Shown piece by piece: positions 1-5,740 of a stretch of DNA of 8,383 nucleotides. The notes beneath the pieces are model-generated. The model made no database searches. It was not told the DNA's origin and saw nothing but the letters and a program-made list of their open reading frames with translations. Origin of the DNA: Methanomethylovorans sp. PtaU1.Bin073 (GTDB taxonomy: Archaea > Halobacteriota > Methanosarcinia > Methanosarcinales > Methanosarcinaceae); the NCBI GenBank assembly GCA_002067265.1, contig MVQW01000221.1, positions 1 through 8,383 of the forward strand, given 5' to 3'. The translations under genes were made by a program, and so were the position numbers. Each line of letters opens with the position of its first letter. The first letter of the stretch is position 1.

Positions 1-10
1 GTTCCCGCAC

Positions 11-21
11 GGAAAATATTA
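11..21 (+). promoter_or_regulatory. Possible TATA box of the UPF0173 hydrolase gene
   Basis: An AT-rich stretch (GGAAAATATTA) is centred about 30 bases before the ATG at 47. An archaeal TATA box sets the start roughly 25 bases downstream, which would put it near 40-46, almost on the ATG. There is no Shine-Dalgarno sequence in the 23 bases before the ATG. Both points suggest a leaderless or nearly leaderless transcript. The match to consensus is weak and the left edge of the window cuts off the context. Confidence 0.3.
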
Positions 22-46
22 GTCTGAGAACATATTCTATTCTTTC

Positions 47-739
47 ATGCATGGAATTCAATTAATATGGCATGGTCATGCCTGTTTTGAGATAAGGGCT
101 GCTTATAATATGCTGATTGATCCTTTTTTCAGGGGTAATCCAAGTGCAAAGCTACTTCCGGAAGATGTAAATCCTGATATCATATTTGTGACCCATGGCC
201 ATTATGACCATCTGGGAGATACAGTTGAGATCGCTCAAAGAACAGGGTGTAGAGTTATTGCAATGCATGAACTGGCTAATTACCTTAAATCTCAGAATGT
301 AAAGGCTGAAGGCATGAACATAGGAGGTAAAGTCCAGGTTAATGGTATCTCAGTAATAATGACAGATGCAAATCATTCTTCATCCATATCTGATTCAGGA
401 CAAAGGTTATACGGAGGCAGAGCCGCAGGCTTCATATTACAGATTAATGGTTGTTCCATCTATCACACTGGTGATACAGGTATTTTTGGAGATATGCGGC
501 TCATTGGAGACATATATAGGCCGGATGTTGTACTATTGCCCATAGGGGGCAAATATACGATGGATCCTGAAGATGCAGCAAAAGCCGTGGCCATGATTGG
601 TCCAGGAATCGCAATACCGATGCATTATAATACATTTGATGTAATTTCTCAGAATCCAGTAGAATTTATGCACAAGGTAAAGGATATATGTGAAACAAAA
701 GTACTGATAATGTCTGTAGAAGATGTATTGGAGCTATAA
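47..739 (+). CDS. UPF0173-type metal-dependent hydrolase (metallo-beta-lactamase fold)
   Basis: This is a soluble, probably cytoplasmic 230-residue protein with the metallo-beta-lactamase fold. The metal-binding signature HGHYDH lies at residues 50-55 (H50, H52, D54, H55). Further likely ligands are H110, D143 in HTGDTG (140-145) and H193 in PMHYNT (191-196). The N-terminal IWHGHACFEI and the PIGGKYTMDPEDAAKA segment (165-180) are characteristic of the UPF0173 (YtkL-like) family, and the length is normal for it. The family is called a metal-dependent hydrolase, but its natural substrate is unknown, so no pathway is assigned. The ATG at 47 is the only reasonable start: a stop codon lies in frame at 20-22, no other start codon falls between, and the family begins just before the WxGHA strand. 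No Shine-Dalgarno is visible. The gene is convergent with the symporter units downstream and appears to be transcribed alone. Confidence 0.9.
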   Translation: MHGIQLIWHGHACFEIRAAYNMLIDPFFRGNPSAKLLPEDVNPDIIFVTHGHYDHLGDTVEIAQRTGCRVIAMHELANYLKSQNVKAEGMNIGGKVQVNGISVIMTDANHSSSISDSGQRLYGGRAAGFILQINGCSIYHTGDTGIFGDMRLIGDIYRPDVVLLPIGGKYTMDPEDAAKAVAMIGPGIAIPMHYNTFDVISQNPVEFMHKVKDICETKVLIMSVEDVLEL

Positions 740-768
740 AAGCAGTGGCTTTCGAGATGAGGAGTATG

Positions 769-779
769 TTTATATATAA
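769..779 (+). promoter_or_regulatory. TATA box in intergenic DNA, pointing at a hairpin element
   Basis: TTTATATATAA matches the archaeal TATA consensus (TTTATATA) very well but has no protein gene after it on the plus strand. The predicted start, about 25 bases after the box centre, falls at roughly 797-801, exactly where an 11-bp inverted repeat begins. The preceding bases are a poor BRE. The box is nearly symmetric, so transcription towards 745 on the minus strand (antisense to the end of the hydrolase gene) is also possible. Confidence 0.4.
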
Positions 780-796
780 TTAATACTGAAGATAAG

Positions 797-865
797 ATGG
801 CAAAAGTCGAACATCATTGTTCTCTATATCCCCTCTAGTTCTCGTCATACGGCTTTTGCCTTATT
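797..865 (+). ncRNA. Candidate small structured RNA
   Basis: Bases 799-809 (GGCAAAAGTCG) can pair with 850-860 (CGGCTTTTGCC) over 11 base pairs, one of them G-U, enclosing 40 bases. Inside, GAACA at 809-813 can pair with TGTTC at 818-822 around a TCAT loop, sharing base 809 with the outer stem. The rest of the loop is pyrimidine-rich, with CCCCTCT at 830-836. A short T-rich stretch follows the stem. A strong TATA-like box lies at the right distance upstream. No ORF longer than 13 codons was noticed here. It could be a small RNA of about 60-65 nt; the alternative is a convergent-gene 3' structure, although a 40-base loop is unusual for a terminator. Orientation and ends are inferred, and I know no matching RNA family. 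Confidence 0.3.
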
Positions 866-976
866 CATGCTATAATGTTGCCCGCTATATGGATTATTCT
901 GTTTGGCAGACTTGTATCTTTTAATTGTCATTTACTCTCAAGCTGAGCTGCTGCCTTGGCTGGATATGTCTTGTTT

Positions 977-1011
977 TAAAAATTAAATGACATGGTTAAC
1001 AACCATATCAT
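977..1011 (-). terminator. Terminator of symporter unit A
   Basis: Bases 987-997 and 1001-1011 form an 11-bp stem (one G-U pair) with a 3-base loop. Read on the minus strand, the stem is followed by TTTAATTTTTA (986-976). The stop codon TGA of the symporter (1010-1008) lies inside the stem. The hairpin and T-tract together make a convincing transcript end for the minus-strand unit. Confidence 0.75.
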
Positions 1012-2600
1012 TTGATGTTCTCAAAGCATTTTTTCAGATGCTCACTGTTTAGAGGCTGTGTGAGCAGGCTAACCAAAATACCTATTAACAAAGCAACAGG
1101 TGTAGCTACTAGAATCGGGTCTACTAATGTCCATGTGCCTGCAAGCAAAGTTGCCTTACCAAAAAGTGCCTGACTTATGCCAAGTGGAACTGCTTCTTTT
1201 GCATGTACCAATACAAGCCATGCCAGACTACTAATACTGCCTATCACCATACTGGCAATAGCTCCTTCTTTTGTCATCCGTTTCCAGAAAAGAGCCCCAA
1301 TGTACATGGGCAGGAAAGCTGCAGCACATAATCCAAAAAATATCGATGTAGCAGGGGCTATAATGCTAGGTGGCAGAGTGTATGCCAAAATTACGCTTAC
1401 AAGTATAGTGAAAGCTATCCCTAACTTTGTCACATTTGTGGTATGACTTATCTCTCCTTTCTTTAAGAACTGCCTGTATAGATCATGTCCTATAGCAGTA
1501 CCCATTGTGTGATACTGTGAACTTAATGTAGACATTGCGGCAGCCAGTAGTACAAGCATGAATAGAACAACAAATATCTCTGGCATTGCCATGTTTATGT
1601 ATTCCGGAATTATTAGATCGACATTGCCGCCAGCAGCTGTAAGTGCTATTACTCCCTTTTCCCTGAAGAAATATACATTAGATAGTGCACCTACTACAAA
1701 AGCAACGCCTGTCATCATGACGATGAAGGGTCCACCGACGAGCAATGCCCTGTATAAAGATCGGTCATTTTTAACTGTCATGAACCTTACGACCAGCTGC
1801 GGCTGTGCTAGCACTCCTATACCTACTCCCAGGACAAGTGTAGACACAACTGTCCACCATATAGGCGATCCAATGCTGGGCATTGCGGTCCACCCCACCT
1901 GTCCTCCTTTTGCGAGGGCTTCAGGGACCAGATATGCCATGTTTGTAAGAGCCTGATGAGCTTCAGTTACACCTCCCAATTTTGTGTATGTCAGGATAAG
2001 CAAAATCGCCATACCTATGAACATGAGAACTCCCTGGAAGGCATCTGTGTACATGACAGCTATGATTCCTCCAGTTATAACGTAAGCCGCAGTTATTACA
2101 GTAAGGATTAGAAGAGCACTATTATAATTTATACCTAGTGTGGTTTCAACAAATCGTGCTCCTCCTATCAACACTATGCCGGTGTATAATGGCATGAAAA
2201 CACCTATGATCAAACCAGCATAACCCTGAATGAACCTTGAATCAAAACGTCTTCCAAGAAGTTCAGGGAATGTAACAGCTTTCAGGTTCTTTCCCATTTG
2301 TCGGGTTCTTGGACCAAATAGGGCAAAAGCGATGAAGATTCCCACCACTACATTCATAACCGCAAGCCAGAGTAATCTCATCCCCATAGCTCCTGCCGCA
2401 CCCCCAAAACCTACTATTGCCGATGTGCTGATGAAAGTTGCACCGTATGAAAGTGCAAGAATGTAAGGGTTTGCCTTGCGGCCTGCAACCATGAAATCAT
2501 CAACAGCTTTGGTATTTTTGTAACCCAACCATCCAAGGTAGAAGATGATCATTAAATATACTAATACTGCTATTCCAAGCAAAGGTGTGCTTACAGCCAT
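1008..2600 (-). CDS. Sodium:solute symporter family (SSS) transporter, unit A
   Basis: A 530-residue integral membrane protein with about 13 predicted helices, of the solute:sodium symporter family (LeuT fold). Family marks are the second-helix segment ALSYGATFISTSAIVGF (49-65), the TGGIIAVMYTDAFQG signature (176-190), and AAAMSTLSSQ (353-362) followed by GHDLYR (371-376). S357 and T358 align with the Ser-Thr pair of the Na2 sodium site in PutP-type carriers, so sodium coupling is likely. The substrate cannot be inferred. The ATG at 2600 overlaps the TAA of the upstream small membrane-protein gene by one base and has GGAGG seven bases before it, which settles the start and implies coupled translation. 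It aligns without internal gaps to the symporter of unit B, at about 70% identity by eye over the first 118 residues. The stop lies inside a terminator hairpin. Confidence 0.93.
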   Translation of the reverse strand: MAVSTPLLGIAVLVYLMIIFYLGWLGYKNTKAVDDFMVAGRKANPYILALSYGATFISTSAIVGFGGAAGAMGMRLLWLAVMNVVVGIFIAFALFGPRTRQMGKNLKAVTFPELLGRRFDSRFIQGYAGLIIGVFMPLYTGIVLIGGARFVETTLGINYNSALLILTVITAAYVITGGIIAVMYTDAFQGVLMFIGMAILLILTYTKLGGVTEAHQALTNMAYLVPEALAKGGQVGWTAMPSIGSPIWWTVVSTLVLGVGIGVLAQPQLVVRFMTVKNDRSLYRALLVGGPFIVMMTGVAFVVGALSNVYFFREKGVIALTAAGGNVDLIIPEYINMAMPEIFVVLFMLVLLAAAMSTLSSQYHTMGTAIGHDLYRQFLKKGEISHTTNVTKLGIAFTILVSVILAYTLPPSIIAPATSIFFGLCAAAFLPMYIGALFWKRMTKEGAIASMVIGSISSLAWLVLVHAKEAVPLGISQALFGKATLLAGTWTLVDPILVATPVALLIGILVSLLTQPLNSEHLKKCFENIK

Positions 2601-2722
2601 TAATTTTCCTCCTCAGGGTCTTTCTCGTTCCAACGTCTCAGGCCATATATTATGCAACCAAGTGCACCACCTATGCAGAGCAAGTATGCCATCCATATTT
2701 GCGGGTCATCTATTCCAAACAT
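2600..2722 (-). CDS. Small symporter accessory protein, unit A (one membrane helix)
   Basis: A 40-residue protein beginning MFGIDDPQIW. One hydrophobic helix spans about residues 9-28 (IWMAYLLCIGGALGCIIYGL), then a basic pair RR and a charged tail WNEKDPEEEN. It matches its counterpart in unit B at 31 of 40 positions. Its place directly before an SSS symporter resembles YjcH-ActP and YhdT-PanF pairs and the 'symporter small accessory protein' annotation used for such genes; a role in folding, stability or regulation of the carrier is inferred. The reading frame is open to an earlier ATG at 2785, but that start would lie upstream of the predicted transcription start. The unit B copy also begins at the MxGIDDP position. 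A GGAG lies 12 bases before this ATG, which is rather far. The stop TAA overlaps the symporter ATG. Confidence 0.8.
   Translation of the reverse strand: MFGIDDPQIWMAYLLCIGGALGCIIYGLRRWNEKDPEEEN
2608..2614 (-). promoter_or_regulatory. Ribosome binding site of symporter A, inside the small gene
   Basis: On the minus strand GAGGAGG precedes the symporter ATG with a 7-base gap. These same bases encode the glutamates of the small protein's acidic tail, so the tail doubles as the symporter's translation signal. Unit B has GGAGG at the identical distance. Confidence 0.75.
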
Positions 2723-2777
2723 TTGTCTCTTTATCTCCTTATATTGGTTAATCGTGCTAAAAGGTACCATGCCACGC

Positions 2778-2807
2778 GTTAGCATGGATTATTAATTAAC
2801 CTTTCGA
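2778..2807 (-). promoter_or_regulatory. Promoter block of unit A (BRE/TATA plus conserved downstream element)
   Basis: On the minus strand this reads TCGAAAGGTTAATTAATAAT followed by CCATGCTAAC. CGAAA fits the archaeal BRE and TTAATTAAT a TATA box; the transcription start would be near 2771, giving a leader of about 50 bases. The equivalent block of unit B agrees at 26 of 30 positions, including all ten bases of CCATGCTAAC, which would lie between TATA box and start site, a common place for a repressor or initiator-type element. In this copy only, CCATGC is followed nine bases later by GCATGG, giving a 6-bp inverted repeat (2765-2785). Confidence 0.55.
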
Positions 2808-2830
2808 TTTATAATTAGTCAAAAAGCACA

Positions 2831-2860
2831 AATCGATTCGAATAGATCACACACAGTGTG
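2831..2860. promoter_or_regulatory. Cluster of short palindromes upstream of unit A promoter
   Basis: Three perfect palindromes lie in 30 bases between the terminator of unit B and the promoter of unit A: AATCGATT (2831-2838), ATTCGAAT (2836-2843, overlapping the first) and CACACAGTGTG (2850-2860). They are 24-53 bases upstream of the presumed BRE and could be activator or repressor sites. None of them recurs upstream of unit B. Short palindromes of this size can occur by chance. Confidence 0.2.
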
Positions 2861-2863
2861 GTT

Positions 2864-2897
2864 CAAAAAAAGAATGTAAGAGGATATTTCCTCTTAC
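2864..2897 (-). terminator. Terminator of symporter unit B
   Basis: GTAAGAGGA (2876-2884) and TCCTCTTAC (2889-2897) form a perfect 9-bp stem with a 4-base loop. Downstream on the minus strand is a run of seven T (2871-2865). As in unit A, the symporter stop codon (TAA, 2896-2894) is part of the stem. It separates unit B from unit A, so the two cassettes are probably independent transcripts. Confidence 0.85.
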
Positions 2898-4477
2898 TCG
2901 CCAAAGCATTTATCGATGTGTTCCTTTGGTGCTGGTTTTGTTAGAAGACTAACAACTATGGCAACAAGCATTGAAAGCGGTGTAGCTACAAGTATGGGGT
3001 CAACCAATGTCCAGGTACCTGTAAGCAATGTTGCCTGGCCAAAGATAGCCTGGCTTATCCCCAGTGCTGTTGCTTCTTTTGCATGCACGAAAGTAAGCCA
3101 TCCAAGGCTGCTGAACGTACCTACCAGAAGGCTTGCAATAGCTCCCTCTTTTGTCATACGTTTCCAGAATATAGCTCCTATGTACATAGGCAGAAATGCA
3201 GCAGCTGTTAAACCAAAGAAAATAGCTGTTGCCCTGGCTATGATACCTGCTGGCAAAATATATGCAAGAATGACGCTTATTATAATTGTAACAGCAATGC
3301 CTAATTTTGTAATGTTTATTGTCTGTCCTATCTTTCCACGCATTATGTATTCTCTGTATAGGTCATGACCTATAGCTGTACCCATGTTGTGGAACTGTGA
3401 ACTCAGGGTTGACATGGCAGCTGCAAGAAGGGTGAGCATGAAGAATACAACGAATATTTCAGGCATTGAGCTGTTTATATACTCTGGCATGATTTTGTCA
3501 ATGTTTCCACCAGCTACATCAAATGCTAACATGCCTTTGGTATTGAAGAAATAAACGTTGGAAAGGGCTCCAACCACATAGGCAACTCCAACCATCATGA
3601 AGATAAAAGGTCCGCCTGAGAGTACTGCTCTTTTCAGTGAGGTTGTATTCTTAACAGTCATGAACCTAACAGCCAGCTGGGGCTGGGCAAGCGTTCCTAT
3701 TCCTACTCCAAGGATAATAGTAGAAACAAGAGTCCACCATATAGGGGAGCCAAAGGTGGGCATTGAGGTCCAACCATTGTGTCCTTGCTGTGCCATGGTT
3801 TCAGGTACAAGATATGCAAGATTGGTGAGTGCCTGATGCGCTTCGACTAAACCCCCAAGATTTCTGTAAGTAAGTATCATAAGAATTGCCATACCTACAA
3901 ACATAAGAGTTCCCTGCATCGCATCTGTATACATCACAGCTAGGAGTCCGCCTGTGATCACATAAGCTGCGGTTATAATTGTAAGCATAAGCACAGATGT
4001 ATTATAGTCAATACCAAGGGCAGTTTCCATGAATCGAGCCCCGCCGATAAGCACGCCGCTTGTATAAATAGGCATAAATATAGCTATTAAAAGGCCTGAA
4101 AAGCCCTGGATAAAGCGGGATTGGAACCTTTTGCCTATGAGTTCAGGAAACGTAACAGCTTTTAAATTTACTCCCATTTTCCTTGTTCTTGAGCCAAATA
4201 AAACGAATGCAATGAATATCCCAACAAAGATGTTCAGGAACACAAGCCACAATATTCCCATTCCGAAGGCACCGGCATATCCTCCAAAACCAATTATGGC
4301 TGAGGTACTTATGAAAGCGGCTCCATAAGAAAGAGCGAGTACAAAAGGATTTACTTTCCTGCCTCCTACCATGAAATCATCAGTACTCTTAGTATGTTTG
4401 TATCCCATCCATCCACAATAGAAAGTAAGCATAAAGTAAATGAGTACAGCAATTCCAAGGACCATAGTACTTGCCAT
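2894..4477 (-). CDS. Sodium:solute symporter family (SSS) transporter, unit B
   Basis: A 527-residue polytopic membrane protein, paralogue of the unit A symporter with no internal gaps in the alignment; only the ends differ in length. It keeps the family marks: ALSYGAAFISTSAIIGF (48-64), TGGLLAVMYTDAMQGTLMF and AAAMSTLSSQ with Ser356-Thr357 at the presumed Na2 sodium site. Substrate is unknown; differences from unit A are spread through helices and loops, so a changed substrate or affinity is possible. The frame stays open to an ATG at 4573, but that would add 32 non-hydrophobic residues that are an out-of-frame reading of the small gene. The ATG at 4477, with GGAGG seven bases upstream and a one-base overlap with the small gene's TAA, matches the unit A arrangement and is the start used here. 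Confidence 0.93.
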   Translation of the reverse strand: MASTMVLGIAVLIYFMLTFYCGWMGYKHTKSTDDFMVGGRKVNPFVLALSYGAAFISTSAIIGFGGYAGAFGMGILWLVFLNIFVGIFIAFVLFGSRTRKMGVNLKAVTFPELIGKRFQSRFIQGFSGLLIAIFMPIYTSGVLIGGARFMETALGIDYNTSVLMLTIITAAYVITGGLLAVMYTDAMQGTLMFVGMAILMILTYRNLGGLVEAHQALTNLAYLVPETMAQQGHNGWTSMPTFGSPIWWTLVSTIILGVGIGTLAQPQLAVRFMTVKNTTSLKRAVLSGGPFIFMMVGVAYVVGALSNVYFFNTKGMLAFDVAGGNIDKIMPEYINSSMPEIFVVFFMLTLLAAAMSTLSSQFHNMGTAIGHDLYREYIMRGKIGQTINITKLGIAVTIIISVILAYILPAGIIARATAIFFGLTAAAFLPMYIGAIFWKRMTKEGAIASLLVGTFSSLGWLTFVHAKEATALGISQAIFGQATLLTGTWTLVDPILVATPLSMLVAIVVSLLTKPAPKEHIDKCFGE

Positions 4478-4599
4478 TAGCTTTCCTCCAGAGGGTCTTT
4501 GTCGTTCCAGTGCATCAATCCGTATATTATGCAGCCCAGGGCACTTCCTATACTGAGCAAATATGCTATCCATATTTGCGGATCATCGATTCCAAGCAT
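4477..4599 (-). CDS. Small symporter accessory protein, unit B (one membrane helix)
   Basis: This short gene is easily missed because a 5' extension of the symporter frame covers it. It encodes 40 residues beginning MLGIDDPQIW, with one hydrophobic helix at about 9-28 (IWIAYLLSIGSALGCIIYGL) and the tail WNDKDPLEES. It matches the unit A protein at 31 of 40 positions, with IDDPQIW, AYLL, ALGCIIYGL, WN and KDP identical. Such conservation in two copies, and the same TAATG junction with the symporter, argue strongly that it is expressed. GGAG lies 8 bases before the ATG at 4599; an in-frame ATG at 4605 would add two residues but sits only two bases after the GGAG. Function is inferred as accessory subunit or regulator of the adjacent carrier. 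Confidence 0.82.
   Translation of the reverse strand: MLGIDDPQIWIAYLLSIGSALGCIIYGLMHWNDKDPLEES
4485..4489 (-). promoter_or_regulatory. Ribosome binding site of symporter B, inside the small gene
   Basis: Minus-strand GGAGG lies seven bases before the ATG at 4477, the same spacing as in unit A, and within the last codons of the small gene. It supports this ATG over the longer reading from 4573. Confidence 0.75.
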
Positions 4600-4630
4600 T
4601 TCCATATCTCCAATAGTTGTAGTGCTATTT

Positions 4631-4660
4631 GTTAGCATGGTTCATTCTTTAACCTTTCGA
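4631..4660 (-). promoter_or_regulatory. Promoter block of unit B, near-copy of unit A block
   Basis: The minus strand reads TCGAAAGGTTAAAGAATGAA followed by CCATGCTAAC, identical to the unit A block at 26 of 30 positions. CGAAA serves as BRE; the TATA part (TTAAAGAAT) is weaker than in unit A. The predicted start is near 4624-4625, leaving a leader of about 25 bases against about 50 in unit A. Sequence on either side of the block has diverged, so the block itself seems to be under selection. Confidence 0.5.
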
Positions 4661-4701
4661 AGATGATCGGAACCTTCTCATCTTACAGTTATAATAATTG
4701 A

Positions 4702-4728
4702 AGTAATATAATGTGATTATGTATTACT
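4702..4728. promoter_or_regulatory. Long dyad upstream of unit B promoter, possible operator
   Basis: AGTAATA (4702-4708) is mirrored by TATTACT (4722-4728), and between them ATAAT and ATTAT flank a central GTG, so the whole 27 bases form an imperfect dyad. It lies about 42 bases upstream of the BRE of unit B. An activator or repressor dimer site would look like this. The region is AT-rich, which makes chance dyads more likely. Unit A has no copy. Confidence 0.3.
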
Positions 4729-4780
4729 ATGCAGTTACTTTTTAATACTATAATGTCTTAAAAGGAAAGTGCAACAGCCT

Positions 4781-4824
4781 AGCCTGGGTGTACAGGCTTT
4801 TCATTATTGGGGTGGTTTCACCCC
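4781..4824 (-). terminator. Double hairpin after the methyltransferase gene
   Basis: Two hairpins lie just downstream of the methyltransferase stop. The first is GGGGTG/CACCCC (4809-4814 with 4819-4824, 4-base loop). The second is AGCCTG/CAGGCT (4781-4786 with 4793-4798, 6-base loop). On the minus strand T-rich bases follow only further on (CTTTCCTTTT, 4769-4760). The second hairpin is followed by TTTT on the plus strand, but no plus-strand gene precedes it. A transcript end between the methyltransferase and unit B is likely, with the exact point uncertain. Confidence 0.5.
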
Positions 4825-4842
4825 CTCCTATTCTCTTTTTTA

Positions 4843-5712
4843 TCACTTCAGACCTGCACGTATGTACGATACTTTGTCTTTCTCCCATACCTCTACCGTA
4901 TAACCTGCTTCCAAAAAGAGTGCTTTCCAGTCTTCGGGATATCTTTGTACGTCATGGAAGTGGTCAATAGGTTCTACTGCAAAGACTTCGCCAGTGGGTT
5001 TCAAAACCCTTCTTATATCTTTGAGTGCTCTAGGTATATCATCAAGATGATGCAGCATAAAGAAGCAGGTTACCGCATCAAAATATCCATTTTCAAAAGG
5101 TGACTCATATGCACTTGCAGCAACGAACTTTGTATTGTTCACATCTTCGACTCTTGCGTTGAACCTGCATTGCTCTATGACACTATCAAGCAGGTCTATA
5201 CCGTGTACTAAGGCATCTGGATTTGCGCTGGCTATTTTTATTGTGAGAGTTCCAAGGCCACAGCCTACATCAAGTATGTACTTTCCATGCAGCAGTGGAA
5301 GAATGTCATTGAAAGCCTTCATTTTTCTGGATTCCATGTTGCTTTGAGGAAATCGTGCCTCTCCAATAAGGTCAAAGGACGTATAAGGTAAAATAGCATA
5401 TATTGGGGCGTTATTTTCAGCCATTAGCCCTCTTACATAATGCATGCCACCTTCCTTGCGGATGTAACTTACAACAGAAGCTCCCATTCCTGCACAGAAC
5501 CTTCTGTTCAGTTCTTTTCTGCTTTGAGGAAACTTTATTTTCAGAGGGTCGTGGATTATTATGTAATGTGAGTGTTCCTCTGTGAAAAATATGTCTTCGG
5601 TACCAGTGATTTCAATACTGCTTATTGCCTGCTTCCAGAGGGGCAATATCTCCATGTTCTCTTCTGAAGCATGGTTATGAACTTTCCCTATAGATAATAG
5701 ATCCATGAACAT
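4843..5712 (-). CDS. Class I SAM-dependent methyltransferase
   Basis: A 289-residue soluble protein. The C-terminal half (about 140-289) is a Rossmann-fold methyltransferase domain: motif I YILDVGCGLGT (145-155), the acidic residue after the second strand in HGIDLLD (D173), FDAVTCFFMLHHLDD (211-225) and RVLKPTGEVFAVEP (235-248). These resemble methyltransferase type 11/25 domains acting on small molecules, lipids or cofactors; the acceptor cannot be inferred. The first 120 or so residues form a separate region I do not recognise, rich in charged residues, with no membrane helix. No Shine-Dalgarno precedes either the ATG at 5712 or the in-frame ATG at 5706, and a TATA-like box lies about 23 bases upstream, so a leaderless transcript starting at one of these is likely. 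It is probably a separate unit, followed by hairpins. Confidence 0.85.
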   Translation of the reverse strand: MFMDLLSIGKVHNHASEENMEILPLWKQAISSIEITGTEDIFFTEEHSHYIIIHDPLKIKFPQSRKELNRRFCAGMGASVVSYIRKEGGMHYVRGLMAENNAPIYAILPYTSFDLIGEARFPQSNMESRKMKAFNDILPLLHGKYILDVGCGLGTLTIKIASANPDALVHGIDLLDSVIEQCRFNARVEDVNNTKFVAASAYESPFENGYFDAVTCFFMLHHLDDIPRALKDIRRVLKPTGEVFAVEPIDHFHDVQRYPEDWKALFLEAGYTVEVWEKDKVSYIRAGLK

Positions 5713-5729
5713 TGGAACTCTGTTTTCGG

Positions 5730-5737
5730 ATAAAAAG
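5730..5737 (-). promoter_or_regulatory. Probable TATA box of the methyltransferase gene
   Basis: Minus-strand CTTTTTAT is centred about 21-27 bases before the two candidate ATGs (5712 and 5706). An archaeal start site would then fall at about 5709, essentially on the start codon. Its T-run could also act as a terminator for transcripts coming from the glycosyltransferase gene. Confidence 0.35.
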
Positions 5738-5740
5738 TTG

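Noticed and set aside
739..752. Hairpin AAAGC/GCTTT right after the UPF0173 stop, as a terminator
   Set aside because: Only five pairs, weak, and no T-run follows; the TATA box that follows shortly makes it even less certain.
1177..1956. Plus-strand reading frames opposite symporter A (1177-1446 and 1558-1956)
   Set aside because: They are antisense to a clear gene, have no recognisable domain or ribosome site, and similar antisense frames occur opposite symporter B, as expected from the codon composition of membrane genes.
2723..2785. Longer small protein in unit A (61 residues from the ATG at 2785)
   Set aside because: The unit B copy has nothing similar upstream of MxGIDDP, and the predicted transcription start (about 2771) lies downstream of that ATG.
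4478..4573. 32-residue N-terminal extension of symporter B starting at the ATG at 4573
   Set aside because: It overlaps the small accessory gene in another frame, is not hydrophobic, has no equivalent in symporter A, and the ATG at 4477 has GGAGG at the right distance.
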